From positions 22,902,159-22,966,158 of the forward strand of contig NC_080059.1 in assembly GCF_026212465.1 (NCBI RefSeq): 64,000 bases of DNA, in the 5' to 3' direction. The notes under the pieces were generated by a model. That model was given only the letters and a program-made list of their open reading frames with translations. It had not been told where the DNA came from and did not search any database. The translations under genes and the position numbers were made by a program. Source of the stretch: Amaranthus tricolor (taxonomy: Eukaryota > Streptophyta > Magnoliopsida > Caryophyllales > Amaranthaceae). Below, one piece after another: positions 50,916 through 64,000 of this stretch. Within the stretch, counting starts at the first letter, position 1. Each line of letters begins with the position of its first letter.

Positions 50916-52119
50916 AATTACGTGTTAAGTTGCGATTTTATGGGTTTTTAATCTTTTTTGGAACTTTCGAGCATAAAGTAGCTCAAACATGGTTTGTTTT
51001 GCACGAAACTTTGCATACAACACTATTTGGTATATATTATTGTGTTGAAGTGGTTAGAATTGAAAATCATCATCATATGCTAGAGATTACATTTTAAGTT
51101 GCGATTTTATGGGTTTTTAATCTTTTTTGACACTTTCGCGTATAAAGTAGCTCAAACTTGTTTTGTTTTGCACGAAACTTTGCACACAACACTATTTGGT
51201 ATACATTATTGTGTTGAAGTGGTTAGAATTGAAAATTATCGTCATATGCTAGAGATTACGTGTTAAGTTTCGATTTTATGGGTTTTTAAGCTTTTTAGGC
51301 ACTTTTGCGCATAAAGTATCTGAAACCTAATTTATTTTGCAAGAAACTTTGCACAAAACACTACTTGGTATATATTATTGTGTTGAGGTGGTTAGAATTG
51401 AAAATCATCGTCATATGCTAGAAATTACGTGTTAAGTTTCGATTTTATGGTTTATTATCTTTTTTGGAACTTTCGCGCATAAAGTAGCTCAAACATGGTT
51501 TGTTTTGCACGAAACTTTGCACACAACACTATTTGGTATATATTATTGTGTTGAAGTGGTTAGAATTGAAAATCATCGTCATATGCTAGAGATTACGTGT
51601 TAAGTTTCGATTTTATGGGTTTTTAAGCTTTTTTGGCACTTTCGCGCATAAAATAGCTCACACTTGATTTATTATGCACGAAACTTGGCACACAACACTA
51701 TTTGGTACATATTATGGTGTTGAAATGATTAGAATTCAAAATAATAGTCATTTGCTAGAAATTACGTGTTATGTTGCGATTTTATGGGTTTTTTAGTTTT
51801 TTGGCACTTTCGCGCATAAAGTTGTTCAAACATGGTTTGTTTTGCACGAAACTTGGCACACAACACTATTTGGTAAATATTATTGTGTTGAGTTAGTTAG
51901 AATTCAAAATTAATCGTCATATGAAAGAAATTACGTGTTATGTTGCGACTTTATGGGTTTTTAAGCTTATTTGGCACTTTCGCGCATTAAGTCGATCAAT
52001 CATGGTTTGTTTTGCACGAAACTTTGCACACAACAGTATTTGGTATATATTATTGTGTTGAAGTGGTTAAAATTTTAAATAATAGCCATATTCTAGAAAT
52101 TACGTGTTAAGTTGCGATT

Positions 52120-53800
52120 TTATGGGTTTTTATGCTTTTTAGGCACTTTCGCGCATAAAGTAGCTCAAACTTGATTTGTGTTGCACGAAACTTTGCACAC
52201 AACACTATTTGGTATATATTATTGTGTTGAGGTGGTTAGAATTGAAAATCATCGTCATATGCTAGAAATTACGTGTTAAGTTGCGATTTTATGGGTTTTT
52301 AAGTTTTTTTAGCACGTTCGCGCATAAAATAGCTCAAACTTGGTGTGTTTAGCACAAAACTTTGCACATAACACTCTTTGGTATATATTATTGTGTTTAA
52401 ATGGTTAGAATTGAAAATCATCGTCATATGCTAGAAATAACAAGTTAAGTTGCGATTTTATAGGTTTTAAGGATTTTTTGGAACTTTCGCGCATAAAGTA
52501 GCTCAAACATGGTTTATTTTGCACGAAACATTGCGCACAACACTATTTGGTATATATTATAGTCTTGAAGTGGTTAGAATTGAAAATCATCGTCATATGC
52601 TAGTGATTACGTGTTATGTTGTGATTTTATGGGTTTTTAAGCGTTTTTGGCACTTTCGCGCATAAAGTAGCTCAAACTTGGTTTGTTTTGCACGAAACTT
52701 TGCACACAACACTATTTGGTATATATTATTGTTGAAGTGGTTAGAATTGAAAATCATAGTCATATGCTAGAAATTACATGTTAAGTTGCGATTTTATGGG
52801 TTTTTAAGCTTTTTTGGCACTTTCGCGCATAGAGTAATTCACACCGGATTTGTTATGCGCGAAACTTGGCACACAACACTATTTGGTATATATTATGGTG
52901 TTGAAATGGTTAGAATTCAAAATAATAGTCATTTGCTAGAAATTACGTCTTAAGTTGCGATTTTATGGGTTCTTATGCTTTTTAGGCACTTTCGCGCATA
53001 AAGTAGCTCAAACTTGATTTGTGTTGCACGAAACTTTGCACACAACACTATTTGGTATATATTATTGTGCTGAGGTGGTTAGAATTGATAATCATCGTCA
53101 TATGCTAGAAATTACGTGTTAAGTTGCGATTTTAAGGGTTTTTAAGCTTTTTTAGCACGTTCGCGCATAAAATAGCTCAAACTTGGTGTGTTTAGCACAA
53201 AACATTGCACACAACACTCTTTGGTATATATTATTGTGTTTAAATGGTTAGAATTGAAAATCATCGTCATATGCTAGAAATTACGTGTTAAGTTGCGATT
53301 TTATAGGTTTTAAGGCTTTTTTGGAACTTTCGCGCATAAAGTAGCTCAAACATGGTTTATTTTGCACGAAACATTGCGCACAACACTATTTGGTATATAT
53401 TATTGTCTTGAAGTGGTTAGAATTGAAAATCATCGTCATATGCTAGTGATTACGTGTTATGTTGTGATTTTATGGGTTTTTAAGCGTTTTTGGCACTTTC
53501 GCGCATAAAGTAGCTCAAACTTGGTTTGTTTTGCACGAAACTTTGCACACAACACTATTTGGTATATATTATTGTTGAAGTGGTTAGAATTGAAAATCAT
53601 AGTCATATGCTAGAAATTACATGTTAAGTTGCGATTTTATGGGTTTTTAAGCTTTTTTGGCACTTTCGCGCATAGAGTAGTTCACACCTGATTTGTTATG
53701 CACGAAACTTGGCACACAACACTATTTGGTACATATTATGGTGTTGAAATGGTTAGAATTCAAAATAATAGACATTTGCTAGAAATTACGTGTTATGTTG
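52120..53800 (+). repeat. 5-mer higher-order repeat, period about 843 bp, two copies
   Basis: TTGATTTGTGTTGCACG at 52171 and 53014, CGCATAAAATAGCTC at 52321 and 53164, and the GCGTTTTTGGCAC and TATTATTGTTGAAG forms all repeat at about 843 bp. The last monomer differs: the left copy has GGTATATATTATGG with TCTTAAGTTGCG, the right copy the usual B form with GGTACATATTATGG. Confidence 0.8.
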
Positions 53801-54832
53801 CGATTTTATGGGTTTTTAAGTTTTTTGGCACTTTCGAGCATAAAGTAGTTCAAACTTGGTTTGTTTTGGATGAAATTCGGCACACAACACTATTTGGTAT
53901 ATATTATTGTGTTGAAGTGGTTAGAATTTAAAATAATAGTCAGATGCTAGAAATTACGTGTTAAGTTACGATTTTATGGGTTTTTAAGCTTTTTAGACAC
54001 TTTTGCGCATAAAGTAGCTCAAACTTAATTTGTTTTGCACGAAACTTTGCACAAAGCACTACTTGGTATATATTATTGTGTTGAGGTGGTTAGAATTGAA
54101 AATCATCGTCATATGCTATAAATTACGTGTTAAGTTGCGATTATATGGGTTTTTTTTATCTTTTTTGGAACTTTCGCGTATAAAGTAGCTCAAACATGGT
54201 TTTTGTTTTTAACGAAACTTTGCACACAACACTATTTGGTGTATATTATTTGGTATATATTATTGTGTTGAAGTTGTTAGAATTGAAAATAATAGTCATA
54301 TGCTAGAAATTACGTGTTAAGTTTCGATTTTATGGGTTTTTAAGCTTTTTTGGCACTTTCGCACATAAAATAGCTCACACTTGATTTGTTATGCACGAAA
54401 CATGGCACACAACACTATTTGGTACATATTATGGTGTTGAAAATGGTTAGAATTCAAAATAATAGTCATTTGCTAGAAATTACGTGTTATGTTGTATTTT
54501 TATGGGTTTTTAAGTTTTTTGGCACTTTCGCGCATAAAGTTGTTCAAACTTGGTTTGTTTTGCACGAAACTTGCCACACAACTCTATTTGGTATATATTA
54601 TTGTGTTGAGTTGGTTAGAATTCAAAATTCATCGTCATATGTAAGAAATTAAGTGTTAAGTTGCGACTTTATGGGTTTTTAAGCTTATTTGGCACTTTCG
54701 CGCATTAAGTCGATCAATCATGGTTTGTTTTGCACGAAACTTTGCACACAATAGTATTTGGTATATATTATTGTGTTGAAGTGGTTAAAATTTAAAATAA
54801 TAGCCATATGCTAGAAATTACATGTTGAGTTG

Positions 54833-57800
54833 CGATTTTTTGGGCTTTTAACCTTTTTAGGCACTTTCGCGCATAAAGTAGCTCAAACTTGATTTGTTTT
54901 GCACGAAACTTTGCACACAACACTATTTTGTATATATTATTGTGTTGAGGTGGTTAGAATTGAAAATCATCGTCATATGCTAGAAATTACGTGTTAAGTT
55001 GCAATTTTATGGGTTTTTAAGCTTTTTTGGAACTTTCGAGCATAAAGTAGCTCAAACATGGTTTGTTTTGCACGAAACTTTGCATACAACACTATTTGGT
55101 ATATATTATTGTGTTGAAGTGGTTAGAATTGAAAATCATCATCATATGCTAGAGATTACGTGTTAAGTTGCGATTTTATGGTGTTTTAAGCTTTTTTGGC
55201 ACTTTCGCGTATAAAGTAGCTCAAGCTTGTTTTGTTTTGCACGAAACTTTGCACACAACACTATTTGGTATATATTATTGTGTTGAAGTGGTTAGAATTT
55301 AAAATCATCGTCATATGCTAGAGATTACGTGTTAAGTTTCGATTTTATGGGTTTTTATGCTTTTTTGGCACTTTCGCGTATAAAATAGCACACACTTGAT
55401 TTATTATGCACGAAACTTGACTCACAACACTATTTGGTACATATTATGGTGTTGAAATGATTAGAATTCAAAATAATAGTCATTTGCTAGAAATTACGTG
55501 TTATGTTGCGATTTTATGGGTTTTTAAGTTTTTTGGCACTTTCGCGCATAAAGTTGTTCAAACTTGGGTTTTTTTGCACGAAACTTGGCACACAACACTA
55601 TTTGGTATATATTATTGTGTTGAAGTGGTTAGAATTTAAAATCATCGTCATATGCTAGAGATTACGTGTTAAGTTTCGATTTTATGGGTTTTTAAGCTTT
55701 TTTGGCACTTTCGCGTATAAAATAGCACACACTTGATTTATTATGCACGAAACTTGACCCACAACACTATTTGGTACATATTATGGTGTTGAAATGATTA
55801 GAATTCAAAATAATAGTCATTTGCTAGAAATTACGTCTTATGTTGCGATTTTATGGGTTTTTAAGTTTTTTGGCACTTTCGCGCATAAAGTTGTTCAAAC
55901 TTGGTTTGTTTTGCACGAAACGTGGCACACAACACTATTTGGTAAATATTATTGTGTTGAGTTGGTTAGAATTAAAAATTCATCGTCATATGAAAGAAAT
56001 TACGTGTTAAGTTGCGACTTTATGGGTTTTTAAGCTTATTTGGCACTTTCGCGCATTAAGTCAATCAATCATGGTTTGTTTTGCACGAAACTTTGCACAC
56101 AACAGTATTTGGTATATATTATTGTGTTGAAGTCGTTAAAATTTGAATTAATAGCCATATTCTAGAAATTACGCGTTATGTTGCGATTTTATGGGTTTTT
56201 ATGCATTTTAGGCACTTTCGCGCATAAAGTAGCTCAAACTTCATTTGTTTTGCACGAAACTTGGCACACAACACTATTTGGTATATATTATTGTGTTGTG
56301 GTGGTTAGAATTGAAAATCATTGTCATATGCTAGAAATTACGTGTTAAGTTGTGATTTAATGGGTTTTTAAGCTTTTTTGGCACGTTCGCGCATAAAATA
56401 GCTCAAACTTGGTGTGTTTAGCACAAAACTTTGCACACAACACTCTTTGGTATATATTATTGTGTTTAAATGGTTAGAATTGAAAATCATCGTTATATGC
56501 TAGAAATTACGTGTTAAGTTGCGATTTTATAGGTTTTAAGGCTTTTTTGGAACTTTCGCGCATAAAGTAGCTCAAACATGGTTTATTTTGCACGAAACTT
56601 TGCGCACAACACTATTTGGTATATATTATTGTCTTGAAGTGGTTAGAATTGAAAATCATCGTCATATGCTAGAGATTACGTGTTAAGTTGCGATTTTATG
56701 GGTTTTTAAGCTTTTTTGGCACTTTTGCGTATAAAGTATCTCAAATTTGGATTGTTTTGCACGAAACTTTGCACACAACACTATTTTGTATATATTATTG
56801 TTGAAGTGGTTAGAATTTAAAATCATAGTCATATGCTAGAAATTACATGTTAAGTTGCGATTTTATGGGTTTTTAAGCTTTTTTGTCACTTTCGCGCATA
56901 AAGTAGCTCACACCTGATTTGTTATGCACGAAAATTGGCACAAAACACTATTTGGTACATATTATGGTGTTGAAATGGTTAGAATTCAAAATAAAAGTCA
57001 TTTGCTAGAAATTACGTGTTATGTTGCGATTTTACGGGTTTTTAAGTTTTTTGGCACTTTCGCGCATAAAGTAGTTCAAACTTGGTTTGTTTTGGACGAA
57101 ACTTGGCACACAACACTATTTGGTATATATTATTGTGTTGAAGCAAAATTCGTCGTCATATGCAAGAAATTACGTGTTACGTTGCGATTTTTATGGGTTT
57201 TGAAGCTTATTTGGCACTTTCGCGCATAAAGTCGATCAAACATGGCTTGATTTGCACGAAACTTTGCACACAACACTATTTGGTATATATTATTGTGTTG
57301 AAGTGGTTAGAATTTAAAATAATAGTCATATGCTAGAAATTACGTGTTAAGTTGCGATTTTATGGGTTTTTAAGCTTTTTAGGCACTTTTGCGCATAAAG
57401 TAGCTCAAACTTAATTTGTTTTGCACGAAACTTTGCAGAAAACACTACTTGGTATATATTATTGTGTTGAGGTGGTTATAATTGAAAATCATCGTCATAT
57501 GCTATAAATTACGTGTTTAGTTAAGTTGTGATTTTATTGTTTTTAAGCTTTTTAGACACTTTCGCACATAAAGTAGCTCAAACTTGATTTGTTTTGCACG
57601 AAACTTTGCACACAATACTATTTGGTATATATTATTGTGTTGAAGTTGTTAGAATTGAAAATAATAGTCATATGCTAGAAATTACGTGTTAAGTTGCGAT
57701 TTTATGGGTTTTTAAGCTTTTTTGGCACTTTCGCGCATAAAGTAGCTCAAACTTGATTTGTTTTGCATGAAACTTTGCACACAACACTATTTGGTATATA

Positions 57801-60800
57801 TTATTGTGTTGAGGTGGTTAGAATTGAAAATCATCGTCATATCCTAGAAATTACGTGTTAAATTGCGATTTTATGGGTTTTTAAGCTTTTTTGGCACTTT
57901 CGAGCATAAAATAGCTCACACTTGGTTTATTATGCACGAAACATGGCACCCAACACTATTTGGTACATATCATGGTGTTGAAATGGTTAGAATTCAAAAT
58001 AATAGTCATTTGCTAGAAATTACGTGTTATGTTGTATTTTTATGGGTTTTTAAGTTTTTTGGCACTTTTGCGCATAAAGTAGCTCAAACTTAATTTGTTT
58101 TGCACGAAACTTGGCGCACAACTCTATTTGGTATATATTATTGTGTTGAGTTGGTTAGAATTCAAAATTCATCGTCATATGTAAGAAATTACGTGTTAAG
58201 TTGCGACTTTAAGGGTTTTTAAGCTTATTTGGCACTTTCGCGCATTAAGTCGATCAATCATGGTTTGTTTTGCACGAAACTTTGCACACAATAGTATTTG
58301 GTATATATTATTGTGTTGAAGTGGTTAAAATTTAAAATAATAGCCATATGCTAGAAATTACGTGCGATTTTTTGGGTTTTTATGCTTTTTAGGCACTTTC
58401 GCGCATAAAGTAGGTCAAACTTGATTTGTTTTGCACGAAACTTTGCACACAACACTATTTGGTATATATTATTGTGTTGAGGTGGTTAGAATTGAAAATC
58501 ATCGTGATATGCTAGAAATTACGTGTTAAGTTGCAATTTTATGGGTTTTTAAGCTTTTTTGGAACTTTCGAGCATAAAGTAGCTCAAACATGGTTTGTTT
58601 TGCACGAAACTTTGCATACAACACTATTTGGTATATATTATTGTGTTGAAGTGGTTAGAATTGAAAATCATCATCTTATGCTAGAGATTACGTGTTAAGT
58701 TGCGATTTTATGGTGTTTTAAGCTTTTTTGGCACTTTCGCGTATAAAGTAGCTCAAGCTTGTTTTGTTTTGCACGAAACTTTGCACACAACACTATTTGG
58801 TATATATTATTGTGTTGAAGTGGTTAGAATTTAAAATCATCGTCATATGCTTGAGATTACGTGTTAAGTTTCGATTTTATGGGTTTTTAAGCTTTTTTGG
58901 CACTTTCGCGCATAAAATAGCACACACTTGATTTATTATGCACGAAACTTGACCCACAACACTATTTGGTACATATTATGGTGTTGAAATGATTAGAATT
59001 CAAAATAATAGTCATATGCTAGAGATTACGTGTTAAGTTGCGATTTTATGGTGTTTTAAGCTTTTTTGGCACTTTCGCGTATAAAGTAGCTCAAGCTTGT
59101 TTTGTTTTGCACGAAACTTTGCACACAACACTATTTGGTATATATTATTGTGTTGAAGTGGTTAGAATTGAAAATCATCGTCATATGCTAGAGATTACGT
59201 GTTAAGTTTCGATTTTATGGGTTTTTAAGCTTTTTTGGCACTTTCGCGCATAAAATAGCACACACTTGATTTATTATGCACGAAACTTGACCCACAACAC
59301 TATTTGGTACATATTATGGTGTTGAAATGATTAGAATTCAAAATAATAGTCATTTGCTAGAAATTACGTGTTATGTTGCGATTTTATGGGTTTTTAAGTT
59401 TTTTGGCACTTTCGCGCATAAAGTTGTTCAAACTTGGTTTGTTTTGCACGAAACGTGGCACACAACACTATTTGGTAAATATTATTGTGTTGAGTTGGTT
59501 AGAATTAAAAATTCATCGTCATATGAAAGAAATTACGTGTTAAGTTGCGACTTTATGGGTTTTTAAGCTTATTTGGCACTTTCGCGCATTAAGTCAATCA
59601 ATCATGGTTTGTTTTGCACGAAACTTTGCACACAACAGTATTTGGTATATATTATTGTGTTGAAGTGGTTAAAATTTTAATTAATAGCCATATTCTAAAA
59701 ATTACGCGTTATGTTGCGATTTTATGGGTTTTTATGCTTTTTAGGCACTTTCGCGCATAAAGTAGCTCAAACTTCATTTGTTTTGCACGAAACTTGGCAC
59801 ACAACACTATTTGGTATATATTATTGTGTTGTGGTGGTTAGAATTGAAAATCATTGTCATATGTTAGAAATTACGTGTTAAGTTGTGATTTAATGGGTTT
59901 TTAAGCTTTTTTGGCACGTTCGCGCATAAAATAGCTCAAACTTGGTGTGTTTAGCACAAAACTTTGCACACAACACTCTTTGGTATATATTATTGTGTTT
60001 AAATGGTTAGAATTGAAAATCATCGTCATATGCTAGAAATTACGTGTTAAGTTGCGATTTTATAGGTTTTAAGGCTTTTTTGGAACTTTCGCGCATAAAG
60101 TAGCTCAAACATGGTTTATTTTGCACGAAACTTTGCGCACAACACTATTTGGTATATATTATTGTCTTGAAGTGGTTAGAATTGAAAATCATCGTCATAT
60201 GCTAGTGATTACGTGTTATGTTGTGATTTTATGGGTTTTTAAGCGTTTTTGGCACTTTCGCGCATAAAGTAGCTCAAACTTGTTTTGTTTTGCACGAAAC
60301 TTTGCACACAACACTATTTTGTATATATTATTGTTGAAGTGGTTAGAATTGAAAATCATAGTCTTATGCTAGAAATTACATGTTAAGTTGCGATTTTATG
60401 GGTTTTTAAGCTTTTTTGTCACTTTCGCGCATAAAGTAGCTCACACCTGATTTGTTATGCACGAAACATGGCACAAAACACTTTTTGGTACATATTATGG
60501 TGTTGAAATGGTTAGAATTCAAAATAAAAGTCATTTGCTAGAAATTACGTGTTATGTTGCGATTTTACGGGTTTTTAAGTTTTTTGGCACTTTCGCGCAT
60601 AAAGTAGTTCAAACTTGGTTTGTTTTGGACGAAACTTGGCACACAACACTATTTGGTATATATTATTGTGTTGAAGCAAAATTCGTCGTCATATGCAAGA
60701 AATTACGTGTTACGTTGCGATTTTTATGGGTTTTGAAGCTTATTTGGCACTTTCGCGCATAAAGTCGATCAAACATGGCTTGATTTGCACGAAACTTTGC

Positions 60801-63800
60801 ACACAACACTATTTGGTATATATTATTGTGTTGAAGTGGTTAGAATTTAAAATAATAGTCATATGCTAGAAATTACGTGTTAAGTTGCGATTTTATGGGT
60901 TTTAAAGCTTTTTAGGCACTTTTGCGCATAAAGTAGCTCAAACTTAATTTGTTTTGCACGAAACTTTGCACAAAACACTACTTGGTATATATTATTGTGT
61001 TGAGGTGGTTAGAATTGAAAATCATCGTCATATGCTATAAATTACGTGTTAAGTTATTATATGGGTTTTTTATCTTTTTTGGAACTTTCGCGTATAAAGT
61101 AGCTCAAACTTGGTTTTTGTTTTGCATGAATCTTTGCACACAACACTATTTGGTGTATATTATTGTGTTGAAGTGGTTAGAATTGAAAATAATAGTTATA
61201 TACTAGAATTACGTGTTAAGTTGCGATTTTATGGTTTTTAAGCTTTTTAGACACTTTCGCGCATAAAGTAGCTCAAACTTGATTTGTTTTGCACGAAACT
61301 TTGCACACAATACTATTTGGTATATATTATTGTGTTGAAGTTGTTAGAATTGAAAATAATAGTCATATGCTAGAAATTACGTGTTAAGTTGCGATTTTAT
61401 GGGTTTTTAAGCTTTTTTGGCACTTTCGCGCATAAAGTAGCTCAAACTTGATTTGTTTTGCATGAAACTTTGCACACAACACTATTTGGTATATATTATT
61501 GTGTTGAGGTGGTTAGAATTGAAAATCATCGTCATATCCTAGAAATTACGTGTTAAATTGCGATTTATGGGTTTTTAAGCTTTTTTGGCACTTTCGCACA
61601 TAAAATAGCTCACACTTGATTTGTTATGCACGAAACATGGCACACAACACTATTTGGTACATATTATGGTGTTGAAATGGTTAGAATTCAAAATAATAGT
61701 CATTTGCTAGAAATTACGTGTTATGTTGTATTTTTATGGGTTTTTAAGTTTTTTGGCACTTTCGCGCATAAAGTTGTTCAAACTTGGTTTGTTTTGCACG
61801 AAACTTGGCGCACAACTCTATTTGGTATATATTATTGTGTTGAGTTGGTTAGAATTCAAAATTCATCGTCATATGTAAGAAATTACGTGTTAAGTTGCAA
61901 CTTTAAGGGTTTTTTAAGCTTATTTGGCACTTTCGCGCATTAAGTCGATCAATCATGGTTTGTTTTGCACGAAACTTTGCACACAATAGTATTTGGTATA
62001 TATTATTGTGTTGAAGTGGTTAAAATTTAAAATAATAGCCATATGCTAGAAATTACGTGCGATTTTTTGGGTTTTTATGCTTTTTAGGCACTTTCGCGCA
62101 TAAAGTAGCTCAAACTTGATTTGTTTTGCACGAAACTTTGCACACAACACTATTTGGTATATATTATTGTGTTGAGGTGGTTAGAATTGAAAATCATCGT
62201 CATATGCTAGAAATTACGTGTTAAGTTGCAATTTTATGGGTTTTTAAGCTTTTTTGGAACTTTCGAGCATAAAGTAGCTCAAACATGGTTTGTTTTGCAC
62301 GAAACTTTGCATACAACACTATTTGGTATATATTATTGTGTTGAAGTGGTTAGAATTGAAAATCATCATCATATGCTAGAGATTACGTGTTAAGTTGCGA
62401 TTTTATGGTGTTTTAAGCGTTTTTGGCACTTTCGCGTATAAAGTAGCTCAAGCTTGTTTTGTTTTGCACGAAACTTTGCACACAACACTATTTGGTATAT
62501 ATTATTGTGTTGAAGTGGTTAGAATTTAAAATCATCGTCATATGCTAGAGATTACGTGTTAAGTTTCGATTTTATGGGTTTTTACGCTTTTTTGGCACTT
62601 TCGCGCATAAAATAGCACACACTTGATTTATTATGCACGAAACTTGACCCACAACACTATTTGGTACATATTATGGTGTTGAAATGATTAGAATTCAAAA
62701 TAATAGTCATATGCTAGAGATTACGTGTTAAGTTGCGATTTTATGGTGTTTTAAGCTTTTTTGGCACTTTCGCGTATAAAGTAGCTCAAGCTTGTTTTGT
62801 TTTGCACGAAACTTTGCACACAACACTATTTGGTATATATTATTGTGTTGAAGTGGTTAGAATTGAAAATCATCGTCATATGCTAGAGATTACGTGTTAA
62901 GTTTCGATTTTATGGGTTTTTAAGCTTTTTTGGCACTTTCGCGCATAAAATAGCACACACTTGATTTATTATGCACGAAACTTGACCCACAACACTATTT
63001 GGTACATATTATGGTGTTGAAATGATTAGAATTCAAAATAATAGTCATTTGCTAGAAATTACGTGTTATGTTGCGATTTTATGGGTTTTTAAGTTTTTTG
63101 GCACTTTCGCGCATAAAGTTGTTCAAACTTGGTTTGTTTTGCACGAAACGTGGCACACAACACTATTTGGTAAATATTATTGTGTTGAGTTGGTTAGAAT
63201 TAAAAATTCATCGTCATATGAAAGAAATTACGTGTTAAGTTGCGACTTTATGGGTTTTTAAGCTTATTTGGCACTTTCGCGCATTAAGTCAATCAATCAT
63301 GGTTTGTTTTGCACGAAACTTTGCACACAACAGTATTTGGTATATATTATTGTGTTGAAGTGGTTAAAATTTTAATTAATAGCCATATTCTAAAAATTAC
63401 GCGTTATGTTGCGATTTTATGGGTTTTTATGCTTTTTAGGCACTTTCGCGCATAAAGTAGCTCAAACTTCATTTGTTTTGCACGAAACTTGGCACACAAC
63501 ACTATTTGGTATATATTATTGTGTTGTGGTGGTTAGAATTGAAAATCATTGTCATATGCTAGAAATTACGTGTTAAGTTGTGATTTAATGGGTTTTTAAG
63601 CTTTTTTGGCACGTTTGCGCATAAAATAGCTCAAACTTGGTGTGTTTAGCACAAAACTTTGCACACAACACTCTTTGGTATATATTATTGTGTTTAAATG
63701 GTTAGAATTGAAAATCATCGTCATATGCTAGAAATTACGTGTTAAGTTGCGATTTTATAGGTTTTAAGGCTTTTTTGGAACTTTCGCGCATAAAGTAGCT

Positions 63801-64000
63801 CAAACATGGTTTATTTTGCACGAAACTTTGCGCACAACACTATTTGGTATATATTATTGTCTTGAAGTGGTTAGAATTGAAAATCATCGTCATATGCTAG
63901 TGATTACGTGTTATGTTGTGATTTTATGGGTTTTTAAGCGTTTTTGGCACTTTCGCGCATAAAGTAGCTCAAACTTGTTTTGTTTTGCACGAAACTTTGC
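54833..64000 (+). repeat. 21/22-mer higher-order repeat, units of 3,533 and 3,695 bp, third unit cut by window end
   Basis: Counting from the GATTTTTTGGG monomer at 54833, 58366 and 62061, units are 3,533 and 3,695 bp and the third runs to the window edge. Class-B monomers starting near 55794, 59327 and 63022 and the GTTGAAGCAAAATTCG deletion monomer near 57142 and 60675 keep register. The second unit has one more monomer (about 61.06-61.22 kb) that is lost in the first at 57520, where GTGTTTAGTTAAGTTG marks the scar. Units 2 and 3 share a 7-bp loss in ATTACGTGCGATTTTTT. Very high similarity by eye shows recent homogenisation. Confidence 0.88.

Larger units (their letters stand above)
25867..64000 (+). 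repeat. 169-bp AT-rich tandem satellite, right array
   Basis: The same satellite in the same orientation, about 225 monomers by length, without LTR pieces. Besides the common monomer, two further classes are frequent. One (B) has GTTATGCACGAAACTTGG, TGGTACATATTATGGTG, an EcoRI site in TTAGAATTCAAAATAATAG, CATTTGCTAG and AAGTTTTTTGG without the HindIII site. The other (C) has AAGCTTATTTGGC and AAGTCGATCAAACATGG. I did not see B or C left of the gap. Open frames of 60-134 codons here are chance readings through one or two monomers, mainly class B, and repeat because the monomers repeat. Confidence 0.95.

Noticed and set aside
34153..63261. Many similar open frames of 60-134 codons beginning MHETWHTTLFG or MIRIQNNSH
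   Set aside because: They read through one or two satellite monomers. A 169-bp monomer shifts frame each repeat, stops end them, and their likeness follows from repeated DNA, not from selection on protein.
5258..64000. Regular repeats considered as a CRISPR array or a regulatory repeat
   Set aside because: There are no unique spacers; the full 169 bp repeats head to tail and the context is plant.
5258..64000. CENP-B-box-like element and firm centromere identity
   Set aside because: I saw no convincing box, and sequence alone cannot show CENH3 occupancy; pericentromeric or subtelomeric sites remain possible.

Overview
The window is plant nuclear DNA. It holds the 3' half of a decayed Ty3/gypsy chromovirus LTR retrotransposon of Tekay/Del type (1-5257), followed to the end of the window by a very AT-rich tandem satellite with a monomer of about 169 bp. 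I see no intact cellular gene, no tRNA or rRNA gene and no CRISPR array. The plant assignment rests on the retroelement: RT, RNase H, DD35E integrase and a C-terminal chromodomain-like tail, a purine tract just before a TGTAACAGG LTR start, and a 2.65-kb LTR. It also rests on the scale of the satellite field, which fits a centromeric, pericentromeric or other heterochromatic block. The species and a named satellite family cannot be given from sequence alone.

Layout. 1-2590: pol remnant on the + strand, cut by the window edge and broken by a frameshift near 150 and in-frame stops at 464, 854 and 2519. 2592-2605: polypurine tract. 2607-5257: 3' LTR with a TATA box at 3311. 5258 onward: satellite, joined directly to the LTR end, so the element sits in or at the edge of the array. 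4630-15950: six head-to-tail copies of a 1,887-bp unit, each made of the last 628 bp of the LTR plus about 7.5 satellite monomers. 15951-25766: satellite without LTR sequence, with 4-mer (677 bp), 15-mer (2,542 bp) and 5-mer (844 bp) higher-order repeats. 25767-25866: 100 N, an assembly gap. 25867-64000: satellite with extra monomer classes that I do not see left of the gap, and a shifting patchwork of higher-order repeats (7-, 10/11-, 14-, 5- and 21/22-mers), ending in a roughly 3.53/3.70-kb unit still running at the window edge.

Nothing here works as a gene set. The point of interest is evolutionary: a retrotransposon LTR end was captured into a satellite array and co-amplified as a chimeric higher-order unit, and the outermost copies share base states that the inner copies lack. 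Monomer counts are lengths divided by 169. Higher-order periods come from aligning distinctive variants by eye, so unit borders are approximate unless a junction is stated.
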